The position numbers were made by a program, and so were the translations under genes. The notes under the pieces were generated by a model. The model searched no databases. It was not told the DNA's origin and saw only the letters and a program-made list of their open reading frames with translations. Of a stretch of 64,000 nt of DNA, positions 24,888-33,052 are shown piece after piece. This DNA comes from an uncultured bacterium. Lineage in GTDB: Bacteria > Verrucomicrobiota > Kiritimatiellia > RFP12 > UBA1067. The stretch covers positions 1-64,000 of the forward strand of contig CADCCQ010000006.1 in NCBI GenBank assembly GCA_902799955.1, written 5' to 3'. Each line of letters starts with the position of its first letter. The stretch's first letter is position 1.

Positions 24888-24916
24888 ATTTTACCATCAT
24901 GCGCCGCCGTTGTCAA
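24888..24916 (-). promoter_or_regulatory. promoter of the metallophosphoesterase gene
   Basis: On the minus strand TTGACA (24911-24916) and TAAAAT (24888-24893) are exactly 17 nt apart. The divergent promoter of the cupin gene begins about 48 nt away. Confidence 0.72.
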
Positions 24917-24963
24917 TTGTTCTGTTGCGCAACGAGCCTCTTCCGTTTATCGCCTTTTTCTGT

Positions 24964-24969
24964 TATAAT
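24964..24969 (+). promoter_or_regulatory. -10 box of the cupin gene
   Basis: A perfect TATAAT lies 90 nt before the ATG at 25060, without a clear -35. The start codon has AAGGAGG in the proper place. Confidence 0.5.
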
Positions 24970-25059
24970 CATTGCTGACGAAAGGCTAATGGCGGAAAAC
25001 GGCATGAGTGCGGGTTCGCGCGCGCCGTTCGGCTGCCAAAAAACCAAGGAGGATGCTAA

Positions 25060-25413
25060 ATGGAACTTGAGATTCTCGACTATGACGGCGAAGGGTATCG
25101 CCGGCTGGTGGACGGCCCGAAGTGGACGCTCGCCGTCATCAACTACGCGCCGCGCTTCGACCCGGCGAACTTCACCAGGCTGGAACGCCATCTCCTCACC
25201 GACGAGACGTTTGTGCTGCTGTCGGGCGACGCGACGCTCGTGGTGGGCGAGGCCGCCGAGCGCGTGCCGCTCGAGCCGCTCAAGTTCTACAACGTGAAAG
25301 CCGGCGAATGGCACCACGTGTTTGTCAGTCCCGGTTCGCGTGTCCTTGTCGCCGAGAACTCCGACACCGGCGCGGCGAACACGGAATACATGGATTTGCA
25401 TTTTGCAGTCTGA
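25060..25413 (+). CDS. small cupin-like protein
   Basis: The 117-aa product has the length and beta-rich pattern of a single-domain cupin. The segment ending in VKAGEWHHVFVSPGSRVLVAEN resembles cupin motif 2 with a His pair. No enzyme function can be named. AAGGAGGATGCTAA sets the ATG. Confidence 0.65.
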   Translation: MELEILDYDGEGYRRLVDGPKWTLAVINYAPRFDPANFTRLERHLLTDETFVLLSGDATLVVGEAAERVPLEPLKFYNVKAGEWHHVFVSPGSRVLVAENSDTGAANTEYMDLHFAV

Positions 25414-25431
25414 AAGCGTTTCTGCTATAAT
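25403..25431 (+). promoter_or_regulatory. promoter of the rRNA uracil methyltransferase gene
   Basis: TTGCAG (25403-25408) and TATAAT (25426-25431) are 17 nt apart. The -35 lies inside the 3' end of the cupin gene. Confidence 0.6.
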
Positions 25432-25455
25432 AGTTGCAGGTATAGGAGGGAATTC

Positions 25456-26685
25456 ATGACTTCATCGATATACATAGCGAAGACCGTATATGGCGGCGAC
25501 GGGATAGGCCGGCTCGGCGATGGGCGGGTCGTGTTCGTGCCGGGGGCGTTTGCCGGCGAGCACGTCAAGGCGGAGATATTCGAGGAGAAGCGCCACTTCG
25601 CAAGGGCGCGGCTCGTGACGGTCGAGGACCCGTCGCCCGAACGGCGCTCGCTGGAGCCGCCGCCCCAGCCGGGCATGGTCTACCACGCATTGTCGGCCAA
25701 GGGCGAATGCGACGCGAAGTCGTCGCAGCTCGCGGAGTTCTTCGAGCGGGCGAGGATCGCCCTGCCCGGCGGCGGCGTCTCGGCGAAGCCGGTCGCAGGC
25801 GGCGGCGAGGAGGACATGCTCCACTACCGTAACAAGGTCACCTACCACTTCGCGAAGCGCGGGGATGGATGGGCGCTTGGCTACCTCGCCGAGCCGGCGC
25901 ACGAGGTCGTGGACCTCGCCGAGGACGTCCTCGCGAGGCCGGAGATAAACGCGGCGATGGGCGAGGTGCGGCGCAGCACATTCGCGCTTCTCTCGCAGGG
26001 CTCCCCGGAGGTGCGCAGGTCCGTCGAGCGCAAGGAGACGGTGACTGTCCGCTGGACGGCCCGGTCTGGCGTGAGGTGGTGGCTTGGCGACGCGCCGGCG
26101 GACGTCGTCCTGCGCGAAAGCGCCATGGGGCGTCCGTTCGAGGTCCCCGCAGGGGGGTTCTGGCAGATCAACCACGCCGTCGGCGAGGCGCTGGTGAAGT
26201 CCGTCGTCGCCCGCTGCACGGCGGACGCCGGCGCGGCGGCCGACATCCTAGACCTCTACTGCGGCGTTGGTGTGCTCGGGATTTCGTGCGCGGTTGCCGC
26301 GCGCGGGCACGGCACTGTGCGGCTCGCCGGCGTCGAGAGCGGACGCGAGGCCGTGGACTTCGCGCAGCGGAACGCGGCAACGAACGGCGTCGCGGCGAAC
26401 TTCACCGCGAACCGCGTCGGGGGATGCTTTCGTCGGCTGAAGGTCGGACCCGAGACGACGATCATAGTTGATCCGCCGCGAGGGGGGATGGAGAAGGGCG
26501 TCGCCCAGTGGCTCGCCGGGTGCGGCGCTCGCCGGATCCTCTACGTGAGCTGCGACCCGGCGACGATGACGAGGGACCTTAGGGTCATCACCGGCGCCTA
26601 CGACGTCGAGTCGGTCGAGTGGTTCAACATGTTCCCCAGGACGGCCCGCTTCGAGACCCTCGTCTCCCTCCGCAGGCGCACATGA
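25456..26685 (+). CDS. RlmD/TrmA-family 23S rRNA (uracil-5-)-methyltransferase
   Basis: The 409-aa product starts with a TRAM-like RNA-binding domain (residues 1-60). It then has a class I SAM methyltransferase with LDLYCGVGVLGI and VDPPRGGMEKG, and the catalytic Cys in YVSCDPATMTRDL. The iron-sulfur cluster cysteines seen in RlmD (C-x5-C-x2-C before the catalytic part) are not visible. It could be RlmD, RlmC or a relative; the exact uridine is unknown. AGGAGG precedes the ATG. Confidence 0.85.
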   Translation: MTSSIYIAKTVYGGDGIGRLGDGRVVFVPGAFAGEHVKAEIFEEKRHFARARLVTVEDPSPERRSLEPPPQPGMVYHALSAKGECDAKSSQLAEFFERARIALPGGGVSAKPVAGGGEEDMLHYRNKVTYHFAKRGDGWALGYLAEPAHEVVDLAEDVLARPEINAAMGEVRRSTFALLSQGSPEVRRSVERKETVTVRWTARSGVRWWLGDAPADVVLRESAMGRPFEVPAGGFWQINHAVGEALVKSVVARCTADAGAAADILDLYCGVGVLGISCAVAARGHGTVRLAGVESGREAVDFAQRNAATNGVAANFTANRVGGCFRRLKVGPETTIIVDPPRGGMEKGVAQWLAGCGARRILYVSCDPATMTRDLRVITGAYDVESVEWFNMFPRTARFETLVSLRRRT

Positions 26686-26700
26686 GGTGATTCCGCCATA

Positions 26701-26744
26701 ATGAAACCCTTGTGGGGACACTCCCCGCAAGGTGCTTCATTTTT
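26701..26744 (+). terminator. Rho-independent terminator after the rRNA methyltransferase gene
   Basis: CTTGTGGGGA and TCCCCGCAAG form a long GC-rich stem around a CAC loop, extended by ATGAA/TTCAT arms, and are followed by TTTTT. The stem core matches the REP-like GGGGACAG-CCCC motif seen elsewhere in the window. Confidence 0.75.
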
Positions 26745-26793
26745 CGGCTGCGATGTGGTAAAATACTATCTCCAACCCATAACCAACAAAAAC

Positions 26794-28095
26794 ATGACTC
26801 AACTAGAATCAGCAAAGAACGGCATCGCAACGCCGGAGATGAAGGCCGTCGCATCTGCGGAGGGCATCGCGCTCGACTCGCTCGTATCTGCCATCGCGGA
26901 CGGCACCGCCGTGATTCCCTTCAACCCTTCGCACCGCAGCTGCTCCCCCGTCGGCGTCGGACGCATGATGACCACCAAGGTCAACGCCAACCTCGGACGC
27001 AGCGTGACGCATTCCGGGAAGGGCGACGAACTTGAGAAGCTCGACGTCGCAGTGAAGGCGGGCGCCGACTTCGTGATGGACCTTTCCGTCGGCGAGGACG
27101 TGAAGTCCATCCGCCAGGGAATGCTCGACGCCTCTGCGAAGCCCCTCGGCACCGTGCCGGTCTACGAGACGATTTCCCGGCTGAAGGGCGACGTCCCGCA
27201 CATGGATCCCTCGCTTCTCCTCGACGTCATCCGCGAGCAGGCGGAGCAGGGCGTCGACTTCATGACGCTCCACGCGGGGCTTCTCCTGCGGGACATCCCG
27301 AGGGCGATGGGCCGGAAGATGGGGATCGTCAGCCGCGGCGGTTCGATCATGGCGGAGTGGATGATGGAGAACCGCGCGGAGAACCCGCTCTACGAGCGCT
27401 GGGACGAGGTGATGGAGATCCTCGCGAAGCACGACGTAACCGTGTCGCTTGGCGACGGGATGCGGCCGGGCTGCCTCGCCGACGCCTCCGACGCCGCGCA
27501 GTTCTCGGAGCTGGACGTCCTCGGCGAGCTTGTCGAGCGCTGCCGCAGGCGCGGCGTCCAGGTTATGGTGGAGGGGCCGGGGCACGTCCCGTTCAGCCAG
27601 ATCCAGATGAACATGGAGCGCGAGCAGAAGGTGTGCGCAGGCGCACCGTTCTATGTGCTGGGGCCGGTCGTCACGGACATTGCGCCGGGCTACGACCACA
27701 TCGTCAGCTCCATCGGCGCGACGGCCGCCGCGACCTACGGCGCGTCGCTGCTCTGCTACGTCACGCCCGCGGAGCACCTCGGGCTCCCCGACGCGAAGGA
27801 GGTCCACGAGGGCGTTATCGCGTACCGCATCGCGGCGCACGCCGGCGACGTGGCGCGCGGTCTCCCCGGCGCGCGCGACCGCGACGACGCGATGTCCGAC
27901 GCCCGCACGGCGTTCGACTGGGACAGGCAGTTCTCGCTTGCGCTCGACCCCGCCCATGCGCGCGAGCGCTGGCTCAGGACGCGCGCGAACGCCGACGAGG
28001 CGCATTCCGACGACCACTGCTCGATGTGCGGCAAGGAGTTCTGCGCCGTGCGCACCTCCCGCCGCATCCGCGAGCTGATGTCCAGGATGGCGTGA
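26794..28095 (+). CDS. thiC: phosphomethylpyrimidine synthase
   Basis: The 433-aa product is a radical-SAM-like enzyme that turns AIR into HMP phosphate for thiamine synthesis. Conserved stretches include NANLGRS, DFMTLHAG, VEGPGHVP, VLGPVVTDIAPGYDHI and YVTPAEHLGLP. The cluster motif CSMCGKEFC is near the C-terminus. It has the short form without the N-terminal extension. I chose the ATG at 26794; an in-frame ATG at 26701 lies inside the terminator hairpin. TAAAAT at 26759-26764 may be its -10. No TPP riboswitch is visible upstream, which is unusual for thiC. Confidence 0.93.
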   Translation: MTQLESAKNGIATPEMKAVASAEGIALDSLVSAIADGTAVIPFNPSHRSCSPVGVGRMMTTKVNANLGRSVTHSGKGDELEKLDVAVKAGADFVMDLSVGEDVKSIRQGMLDASAKPLGTVPVYETISRLKGDVPHMDPSLLLDVIREQAEQGVDFMTLHAGLLLRDIPRAMGRKMGIVSRGGSIMAEWMMENRAENPLYERWDEVMEILAKHDVTVSLGDGMRPGCLADASDAAQFSELDVLGELVERCRRRGVQVMVEGPGHVPFSQIQMNMEREQKVCAGAPFYVLGPVVTDIAPGYDHIVSSIGATAAATYGASLLCYVTPAEHLGLPDAKEVHEGVIAYRIAAHAGDVARGLPGARDRDDAMSDARTAFDWDRQFSLALDPAHARERWLRTRANADEAHSDDHCSMCGKEFCAVRTSRRIRELMSRMA

Positions 28096-28133
28096 CCCGT
28101 CATTCGCCGCTTCACTCTTCGCGCGTTTTGTGA

Positions 28134-28139
28134 TATACT
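28134..28139 (+). promoter_or_regulatory. -10 box of asd
   Basis: TATACT lies 38 nt before the asd ATG, with a weak TTCACT 17 nt upstream. The leader carries the palindrome GGGGGA-AG-TCCCCC (28152-28165) just before AAGGAG. Confidence 0.5.
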
Positions 28140-28177
28140 ACCAATTTCACGGGGGAAGTCCCCCCAAGGAGCGATAA

Positions 28178-29188
28178 ATGAAGAAATACAATGTCGGCCT
28201 GGTCGGCGTGGGCGCCGTGGGCGCGGAGATGATAAAGGTCCTCAGGGAGCGCCAGTTCCCGTGCGGGAAGGTGCAGGTGTTCGCGTCGCGCGAACGCGAC
28301 GAGGTGATTGACGGCGAGACGTACCACGTCCTGAAGGCGGACGAGGGGTCGTTCGCCGGCTTCGACATCGTCCTTTTCGCCGGCAAGACGGACGTGGCGC
28401 TGCAGCTGAAGGACGCCGTGGTGAAGGCCGGCGCGAAGATGATCGACAACTCCCGCGCGTTCCGCCAGGACCCCGACGTGCCGCTCGTCGTGCCGCAGGT
28501 GAACGCCGAGGACCTCGACTGGAACAAAGGCGTCATCGCGAACCCCAACTGCACGACGGCGATCATGCTCGAGGCGGTCGCCCCGCTCCACAAGGCGAAG
28601 GGGCTGAAGAGGCTCATCGCGTCGACGTACCAGGCGGCGTCCGGCGCGGGCGCGCCCGGCCTCGCCGAGCTCGAGGCGCAGATCCGCGAGTACGCCGAGG
28701 GCCGCCCGCTCACCGTCAGCGCGTTCCAGCACCAGCTCACCTACAACCTCATACCGCACATCGACAAGTTCGACCAGACGAACTGGTACACGCTCGAGGA
28801 GCTCAAGATGCGCAACGAGGCGCGGAAGATGCTCCACCTCCCCGACCTGCGCCTCAGCTGCACGTGCGTGAGGGTGCCGATCGCGAGGGCGCACTCCGAG
28901 TCGCTGAACCTCGAGTTCGAGAACCCGATAACCCCGGACGAGGCGCGCGAGATCCTCTCCAAGGCCGAGGGCGTGAGGGTCGTGGACGACCCGCTCAACA
29001 ACGTCTACCCGATGCCGCTGGACGCCACCGGCAAGTACGACGTGCTGGCCGGTCGCATCCGCAGCGACATCTCCCGCGACGACGGGAAGGGTCTGGAGAT
29101 GTTCGTCTCGGGCGACCAGCTGCTGAGGGGCGCGGCGCTGAACGCCGTGGAGATCGCCGAGCACCTCGTGAAGCGCGGCCTCGTGTGA
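28178..29188 (+). CDS. asd: aspartate-semialdehyde dehydrogenase
   Basis: The 336-aa product makes aspartate semialdehyde for the lysine/diaminopimelate, threonine and methionine routes. The NADP-binding GVGAVGAEM is at the start and the catalytic cysteine is C125 in NPNCTT. The acceptor loop (FQHQLTYNLIPHIDKF) and the SCTCVRVPIARAHSE region are typical. AAGGAG precedes the ATG. It has its own promoter and seems to be a single gene. Confidence 0.94.
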   Translation: MKKYNVGLVGVGAVGAEMIKVLRERQFPCGKVQVFASRERDEVIDGETYHVLKADEGSFAGFDIVLFAGKTDVALQLKDAVVKAGAKMIDNSRAFRQDPDVPLVVPQVNAEDLDWNKGVIANPNCTTAIMLEAVAPLHKAKGLKRLIASTYQAASGAGAPGLAELEAQIREYAEGRPLTVSAFQHQLTYNLIPHIDKFDQTNWYTLEELKMRNEARKMLHLPDLRLSCTCVRVPIARAHSESLNLEFENPITPDEAREILSKAEGVRVVDDPLNNVYPMPLDATGKYDVLAGRIRSDISRDDGKGLEMFVSGDQLLRGAALNAVEIAEHLVKRGLV

Positions 29189-29207
29189 CGCGCCGCGCGC
29201 GCCGCAC

Positions 29208-29237
29208 TTGACGGTGCTGTGCGCAATGGTGTATAAT
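29208..29237 (+). promoter_or_regulatory. promoter of the amino-sugar cassette
   Basis: TTGACG (29208-29213) and TATAAT (29232-29237) are 18 nt apart. The leader to the GTG at 29301 is about 57 nt and ends in AAGGAGGGA. Confidence 0.7.
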
Positions 29238-29300
29238 AACAGTCTACATTCATTTGGCACAAGTCAACAACAACACCAAGAAGGAAAGAAGGAGGGACAA

Positions 29301-30218
29301 GTGAGCGAAGTGAAGCCTACGTTGGTCGTGCTGGCCGCGGGAATGGGATCCAGGTACGGCGGGCTGAAGCAGGTGGACCCTGTGGGCCCGTCCGGCGAGG
29401 CCATACTCGACTATTCCGTGTTCGACGCGAAGCGCGCCGGGTTCGGCAAGGTCGTGTTCATCATCCGCAAGGACTTCGAGGACGTGTTCCGCGAGAAGGT
29501 CGGCGCGAAGTACGAGAACGTCATGGAGGTCGCGTACGCGTTCCAGGACCTGAACGACCTCCCCGCGCCGTACACCGTCCCGGCCGGGCGCACGAAGCCG
29601 TGGGGCACCGCGCACGCGATCCGCTCCGCGCGCGACGTCGTCGACGCGCCGTTCGCCGCGATCAACGCCGACGACTTCTACGGCCGCGACGCGTTCGCGA
29701 GGCTCGGCGAGTTCCTCGCGGCGCCCGCGCCCGCCGACGGCCGCCGCCACTTCGCGATGGTCGGCTACAACCTCGCGCTCACGCTCTCCGAGCACGGCTC
29801 CGTCGCGCGCGGCGTCTGCACGATCGACGGCAGCGGCTACCTCACCGACGTCAAGGAGATGACGAAGCTCGTGCGCGCCGGCGACGTCGCCGAGAACCGC
29901 GAGGACGAGGCGAACCCCGTGAAGGTCCCCCTCGACGCGCGCGTCTCCATGAACCTCTGGGGCTTCACGCCCGCGCTCTTCGCCGAGCTCGAGGCGCGCT
30001 TCCCGAGGTGGCTCGCCGAGAACGGCGCCAAGGAGAAGAGCGAGTGGTACATCCCGTTCGTCGTGGACGAGATGATCAAGGAGGGCGTCGCGGACGCGAA
30101 GGTCCTCCCCACCGAGTCGTCGTGGTTCGGCGTCACGTACCGCGAGGACAAGCCGCTCGTCGTCTCCGCGATCCAGTCGCTCGTCGACGCGGGCGAGTAC
30201 CCGTCGAAGCTTTTCTAG
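29301..30218 (+). CDS. sugar-1-phosphate nucleotidyltransferase
   Basis: The 305-aa product is a GT-A-fold nucleotidyltransferase. The signature loop is LAAGMGSRYGGLKQVDPVGPSGE and the metal site is INADDFYG. Together with the NahK-like kinase 20 nt downstream it would turn a free hexosamine into a nucleotide sugar by way of the 1-phosphate. The GTG start was chosen for the strong AAGGAGG before it; longer starts extend into the promoter. The nucleotide (UTP or other) is not known. Confidence 0.85.
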   Translation: MSEVKPTLVVLAAGMGSRYGGLKQVDPVGPSGEAILDYSVFDAKRAGFGKVVFIIRKDFEDVFREKVGAKYENVMEVAYAFQDLNDLPAPYTVPAGRTKPWGTAHAIRSARDVVDAPFAAINADDFYGRDAFARLGEFLAAPAPADGRRHFAMVGYNLALTLSEHGSVARGVCTIDGSGYLTDVKEMTKLVRAGDVAENREDEANPVKVPLDARVSMNLWGFTPALFAELEARFPRWLAENGAKEKSEWYIPFVVDEMIKEGVADAKVLPTESSWFGVTYREDKPLVVSAIQSLVDAGEYPSKLF

Positions 30219-30237
30219 AACAGGAGGGAACGCAGAA

Positions 30238-31278
30238 ATGTCCAACCGCACATACACACAGGAGGAGCTCCGCTCCACGCTCGCCGCGATGGGCGTGGCG
30301 GACGCGACGTCCGTCGAGCGCTACGGCTCCGGGCACATCAACGACACGTTCAAGGTGGAGACGGCCGCGGGCCCGCGCTTCATCCTCCAGCGCGTGACCG
30401 ACGCGTTCGACAAGGACGTCCTGAAGGAGAACATAATCCGCGTCACGGACCACCTCAAGAACAAGGGCGTGAAGACGCTCGAGGTCGTCGCCTACGAGAA
30501 CCCCTGGCGCATCTACAAGTTCCTCGAGGGGTACGAGTCGGTGGACGTCATATCCGAGCCGTCGCAGGCCGAGCTCGCGGCGGGCGCGTTCGCGGCGTTC
30601 CAGAACGCGCTGGCGGACATGCCGCCGCCGCCGCTGAGGGCGGTGATCCCGCGCTTCCACGACACGGTCGACCGCCTGCGCCTCCTCGACGAGGCCGCGG
30701 CGGCCGACGTCAAGGGGCGCAGGGCGTCCGTCGCGAAGGAGCTCGCGTTCGTCGACGCGCACCGCGCCGAGGCCGGGAAGGTGCTCGCGCTCATGGCGTC
30801 CGGCGACATCCCCGAGCGCATCACGCACAACGACACGAAGATCAACAACGTGATGATGGCGTCCGACGGCTCGAACGTCGTGATCGACCTCGACACGACC
30901 ATGCCCGGCTCGGCGCTCTACGACTTCGGCGACATGGTGCGCACCTCGACCGCGGCGGCGGCAGAGGACGAGAAGGACCTCTCGAAGGTCTACTCGAAGA
31001 AGGAGTACTTCGAGGCTCTTGTGCGCGGCTACCTCGCGGGGGCGAAGTTCCTCAACGAGGCGGAGCTCGAGAACCTCGCGTTCTCCGGTCGGCTCATCAC
31101 GTTCACGATCGGCATACGCTTCCTCACCGACTACCTCGCCGGCGACACGTACTTCCACACCGCCTACCCGGACCACAACCTCGTGCGCTGCCACACGCAG
31201 TTCAAGATGGTCGAGTCCATGGAGGCGCAGAGCGCGGAGTACGAGCGCATCGTGCGCGAGGCCGCGAAGGGGATGTGA
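30238..31278 (+). CDS. NahK-like N-acetylhexosamine 1-kinase
   Basis: The 346-aa product is a second APH-fold sugar kinase, with YGSGHINDTF at residues 28-37, the catalytic loop THNDTKINNVM and DLDTTMPGS. Its place between a nucleotidyltransferase and nagB supports an amino-sugar substrate such as GlcNAc or GalNAc. GGAGG precedes the ATG. It is only moderately similar to the paralogue at 709-1821, mainly at these motifs and in the YLAG-YF segment near the C-terminus. Confidence 0.87.
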   Translation: MSNRTYTQEELRSTLAAMGVADATSVERYGSGHINDTFKVETAAGPRFILQRVTDAFDKDVLKENIIRVTDHLKNKGVKTLEVVAYENPWRIYKFLEGYESVDVISEPSQAELAAGAFAAFQNALADMPPPPLRAVIPRFHDTVDRLRLLDEAAAADVKGRRASVAKELAFVDAHRAEAGKVLALMASGDIPERITHNDTKINNVMMASDGSNVVIDLDTTMPGSALYDFGDMVRTSTAAAAEDEKDLSKVYSKKEYFEALVRGYLAGAKFLNEAELENLAFSGRLITFTIGIRFLTDYLAGDTYFHTAYPDHNLVRCHTQFKMVESMEAQSAEYERIVREAAKGM

Positions 31279-31352
31279 GGCCCTTTGGGAATCTTCGGAA
31301 CAAGACAGGCAACAAAAACAAAAATAGAACAAGGAAAGGCAGGAACAAAGAG

Positions 31353-32132
31353 ATGGAAATCGTAGTGTGCAAGACGAAGGAGGAGGCCAGCCGCAAGGCG
31401 GCGGCGATGATCACGGCGGCGGTGCAGAAGAACCCCAGGACGGTTCTCGGGCTCGCGACGGGCTCCACGCCGGTGTTGATGTACACCGAGATGGCGAAGG
31501 CCGTCAAGGCCAAGAAGGTCTCGTACAAGCAGGTGAAGAGCTGGAACCTCGACGAGTACGTCGGCCTCGCGGGGACGCACGACCAGAGCTACCGCTACTT
31601 CATGAACAAGAACCTGTTCGAGAAGATCGACATCAAGATCTCGAACACGCACGTTCTGAACGGCCTCGCGAAGGACTTCGCGAAGGAGTGCGCGTCGTAC
31701 GAGGCGGCGATCAAGAAGGCGGGCGGAATCGACATCCAGGTCCTCGGCATCGGCTCCGACGGGCACATCGCGTTCAACGAGCCGGGCACCTCGCTCTCGA
31801 GCCGCACGAGCGTCGTCTACCTCACGCCCTCGACGATCAAGGACAACGCCAGGCTCTTCTTCAAGGGCAAGGAGGCGGAGGTCCCGACCCGCGCCCTGTC
31901 GATGGGCGTCGGCACGATCTGCGAGGCGAAGAAGATCATCCTGCTCGCTTTCGGCAAGGGCAAGGCCGACGCGGTGAAGGGCATGGTCGAAGGCGGCGTG
32001 TCGCAGTTCTGCACGGCGTCCGCCCTCCAGCTCCACAAGGACGCGTGGGTGTTCTGCGACGAGGAGGCCGCCTCCAAGCTGAAGCTGAAGAAGTACTACG
32101 CCTGGCGCAGCGAGACGATCCTCGGCGCCTGA
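31353..32132 (+). CDS. nagB: glucosamine-6-phosphate deaminase
   Basis: The 259-aa product converts glucosamine 6-phosphate to fructose 6-phosphate and ammonia. Motifs are [12 protein letters not shown], the catalytic loop [23 protein letters not shown], and [13 protein letters not shown]. It completes a small amino-sugar set with the kinase and nucleotidyltransferase upstream; NagA is not in the window. I chose the ATG at 31353, where conservation begins; the 74 nt before it are A-rich. Confidence 0.93.
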   Translation: MEIVVCKTKEEASRKAAAMITAAVQKNPRTVLGLATGSTPVLMYTEMAKAVKAKKVSYKQVKSWNLDEYVGLAGTHDQSYRYFMNKNLFEKIDIKISNTHVLNGLAKDFAKECASYEAAIKKAGGIDIQVLGIGSDGHIAFNEPGTSLSSRTSVVYLTPSTIKDNARLFFKGKEAEVPTRALSMGVGTICEAKKIILLAFGKGKADAVKGMVEGGVSQFCTASALQLHKDAWVFCDEEAASKLKLKKYYAWRSETILGA

Positions 32133-32163
32133 GCCAGGGAGCTTTTCTGAAAGGAGAGACGAC

Positions 32164-32298
32164 ATGAGATACGTATGCACTGTCTGCGGACACGTCTACG
32201 ACCCGGCCGACAACGGCGGCGTGGAGTTCGCCGACCTCCCGGACGACTGGACGTGCCCGGTCTGCGGAGTGGGCAAGGACCAGTTCCAGCCGGAGTGA
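32164..32298 (+). CDS. rubredoxin
   Basis: The 44-aa product has two C-x2-C knuckles, [10 protein letters not shown] near the N-terminus and [11 protein letters not shown] near the C-terminus, with DLPDDW between. It is a one-iron electron carrier, common in anaerobes for handling oxygen and peroxide. AAAGGAGAGAC precedes the ATG, 31 nt after nagB. The next gene begins 13 nt later. Confidence 0.93.
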   Translation: MRYVCTVCGHVYDPADNGGVEFADLPDDWTCPVCGVGKDQFQPE

Positions 32299-32311
32299 GG
32301 CGGACCGGCCC

Positions 32312-33052
32312 GTGAACCGCATCCTCCTCGAGCACGACGAGATCGCCGCCGACGGCGTGGCCGAGTTCGGCGGCGTCCGGGCCTGGCACGTGGCGAACGT
32401 GCTGGGCGGCGAGAGGGGGATGCCGCTGAAGACGGGCGAGGTCGACGGACTCGTCGGCACGGGCGAGATCCTCGAGGTGCGCCAGGACCCGGACGGCGGC
32501 GAATACCGCGTCTCCGTCAGGGTCCGCCACGACGAGGAGCCGCCGAAGCCGTGGTTCGACCTCGTCCTCGCGCCTCCGAGGCCGAGGGTGATGAAGCGGC
32601 TCCTGCCGCAGCTCGCCGCCATGGGCGTCGGGCGGATCGTCCTCGTCGGGGCGAAGAAGGTGGAGAAGGACTTCTGGGGGGCGACGCTCCTCAGGGAGGA
32701 GAACTGGAGGCCCCTGTTCGTCGAAGGGCTGATGCAATGCGGCGCGACGGCGATGCCGGGGCTTGAGACAAGGCGGAACTTCCGCCGGTTCCTCGCGGAG
32801 GAGCTGGACGGGATGTTTCCGGACACCGACAGGGCGGTGGCGCATCCGCATACGGACGGGCGCGCCGCGTACGGCGGCCGCGACGGGCGGCGGCTCCTGC
32901 TGGCCATCGGGCCGGAAGGCGGCTGGACCGACGACGAGCTGGCCCTGATGGAGGAGAGGGGATTTCGGCGGTATTCGCTGGGTAGGCGCATACTGCGGAC
33001 GGACACCGCGACAATCGCGGCGATCGCAAAATTGAACATGGAGGAAACATGA
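32312..33052 (+). CDS. rsmE: 16S rRNA (uracil1498-N3)-methyltransferase
   Basis: The 246-aa product is a SPOUT methyltransferase with the N-terminal PUA-like domain (HVANVLGG, LKTGEVDGL). The knotted SAM site is AIGPEGGWTDDELALMEERGF and LGRRILRTDTA. It methylates U1498 of 16S rRNA. The stop codon overlaps the ATG of the next gene by 4 nt. Confidence 0.93.
   Translation: MNRILLEHDEIAADGVAEFGGVRAWHVANVLGGERGMPLKTGEVDGLVGTGEILEVRQDPDGGEYRVSVRVRHDEEPPKPWFDLVLAPPRPRVMKRLLPQLAAMGVGRIVLVGAKKVEKDFWGATLLREENWRPLFVEGLMQCGATAMPGLETRRNFRRFLAEELDGMFPDTDRAVAHPHTDGRAAYGGRDGRRLLLAIGPEGGWTDDELALMEERGFRRYSLGRRILRTDTATIAAIAKLNMEET

Noticed and set aside
26745-26793. TPP riboswitch before thiC
   Set aside because: No THI-box sequence is visible and the space between terminator and start codon is too short.
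26701-28095. Longer thiC start at 26701
   Set aside because: The extra 31 codons are made by the terminator hairpin and the promoter region, and ThiC conservation begins after 26794.
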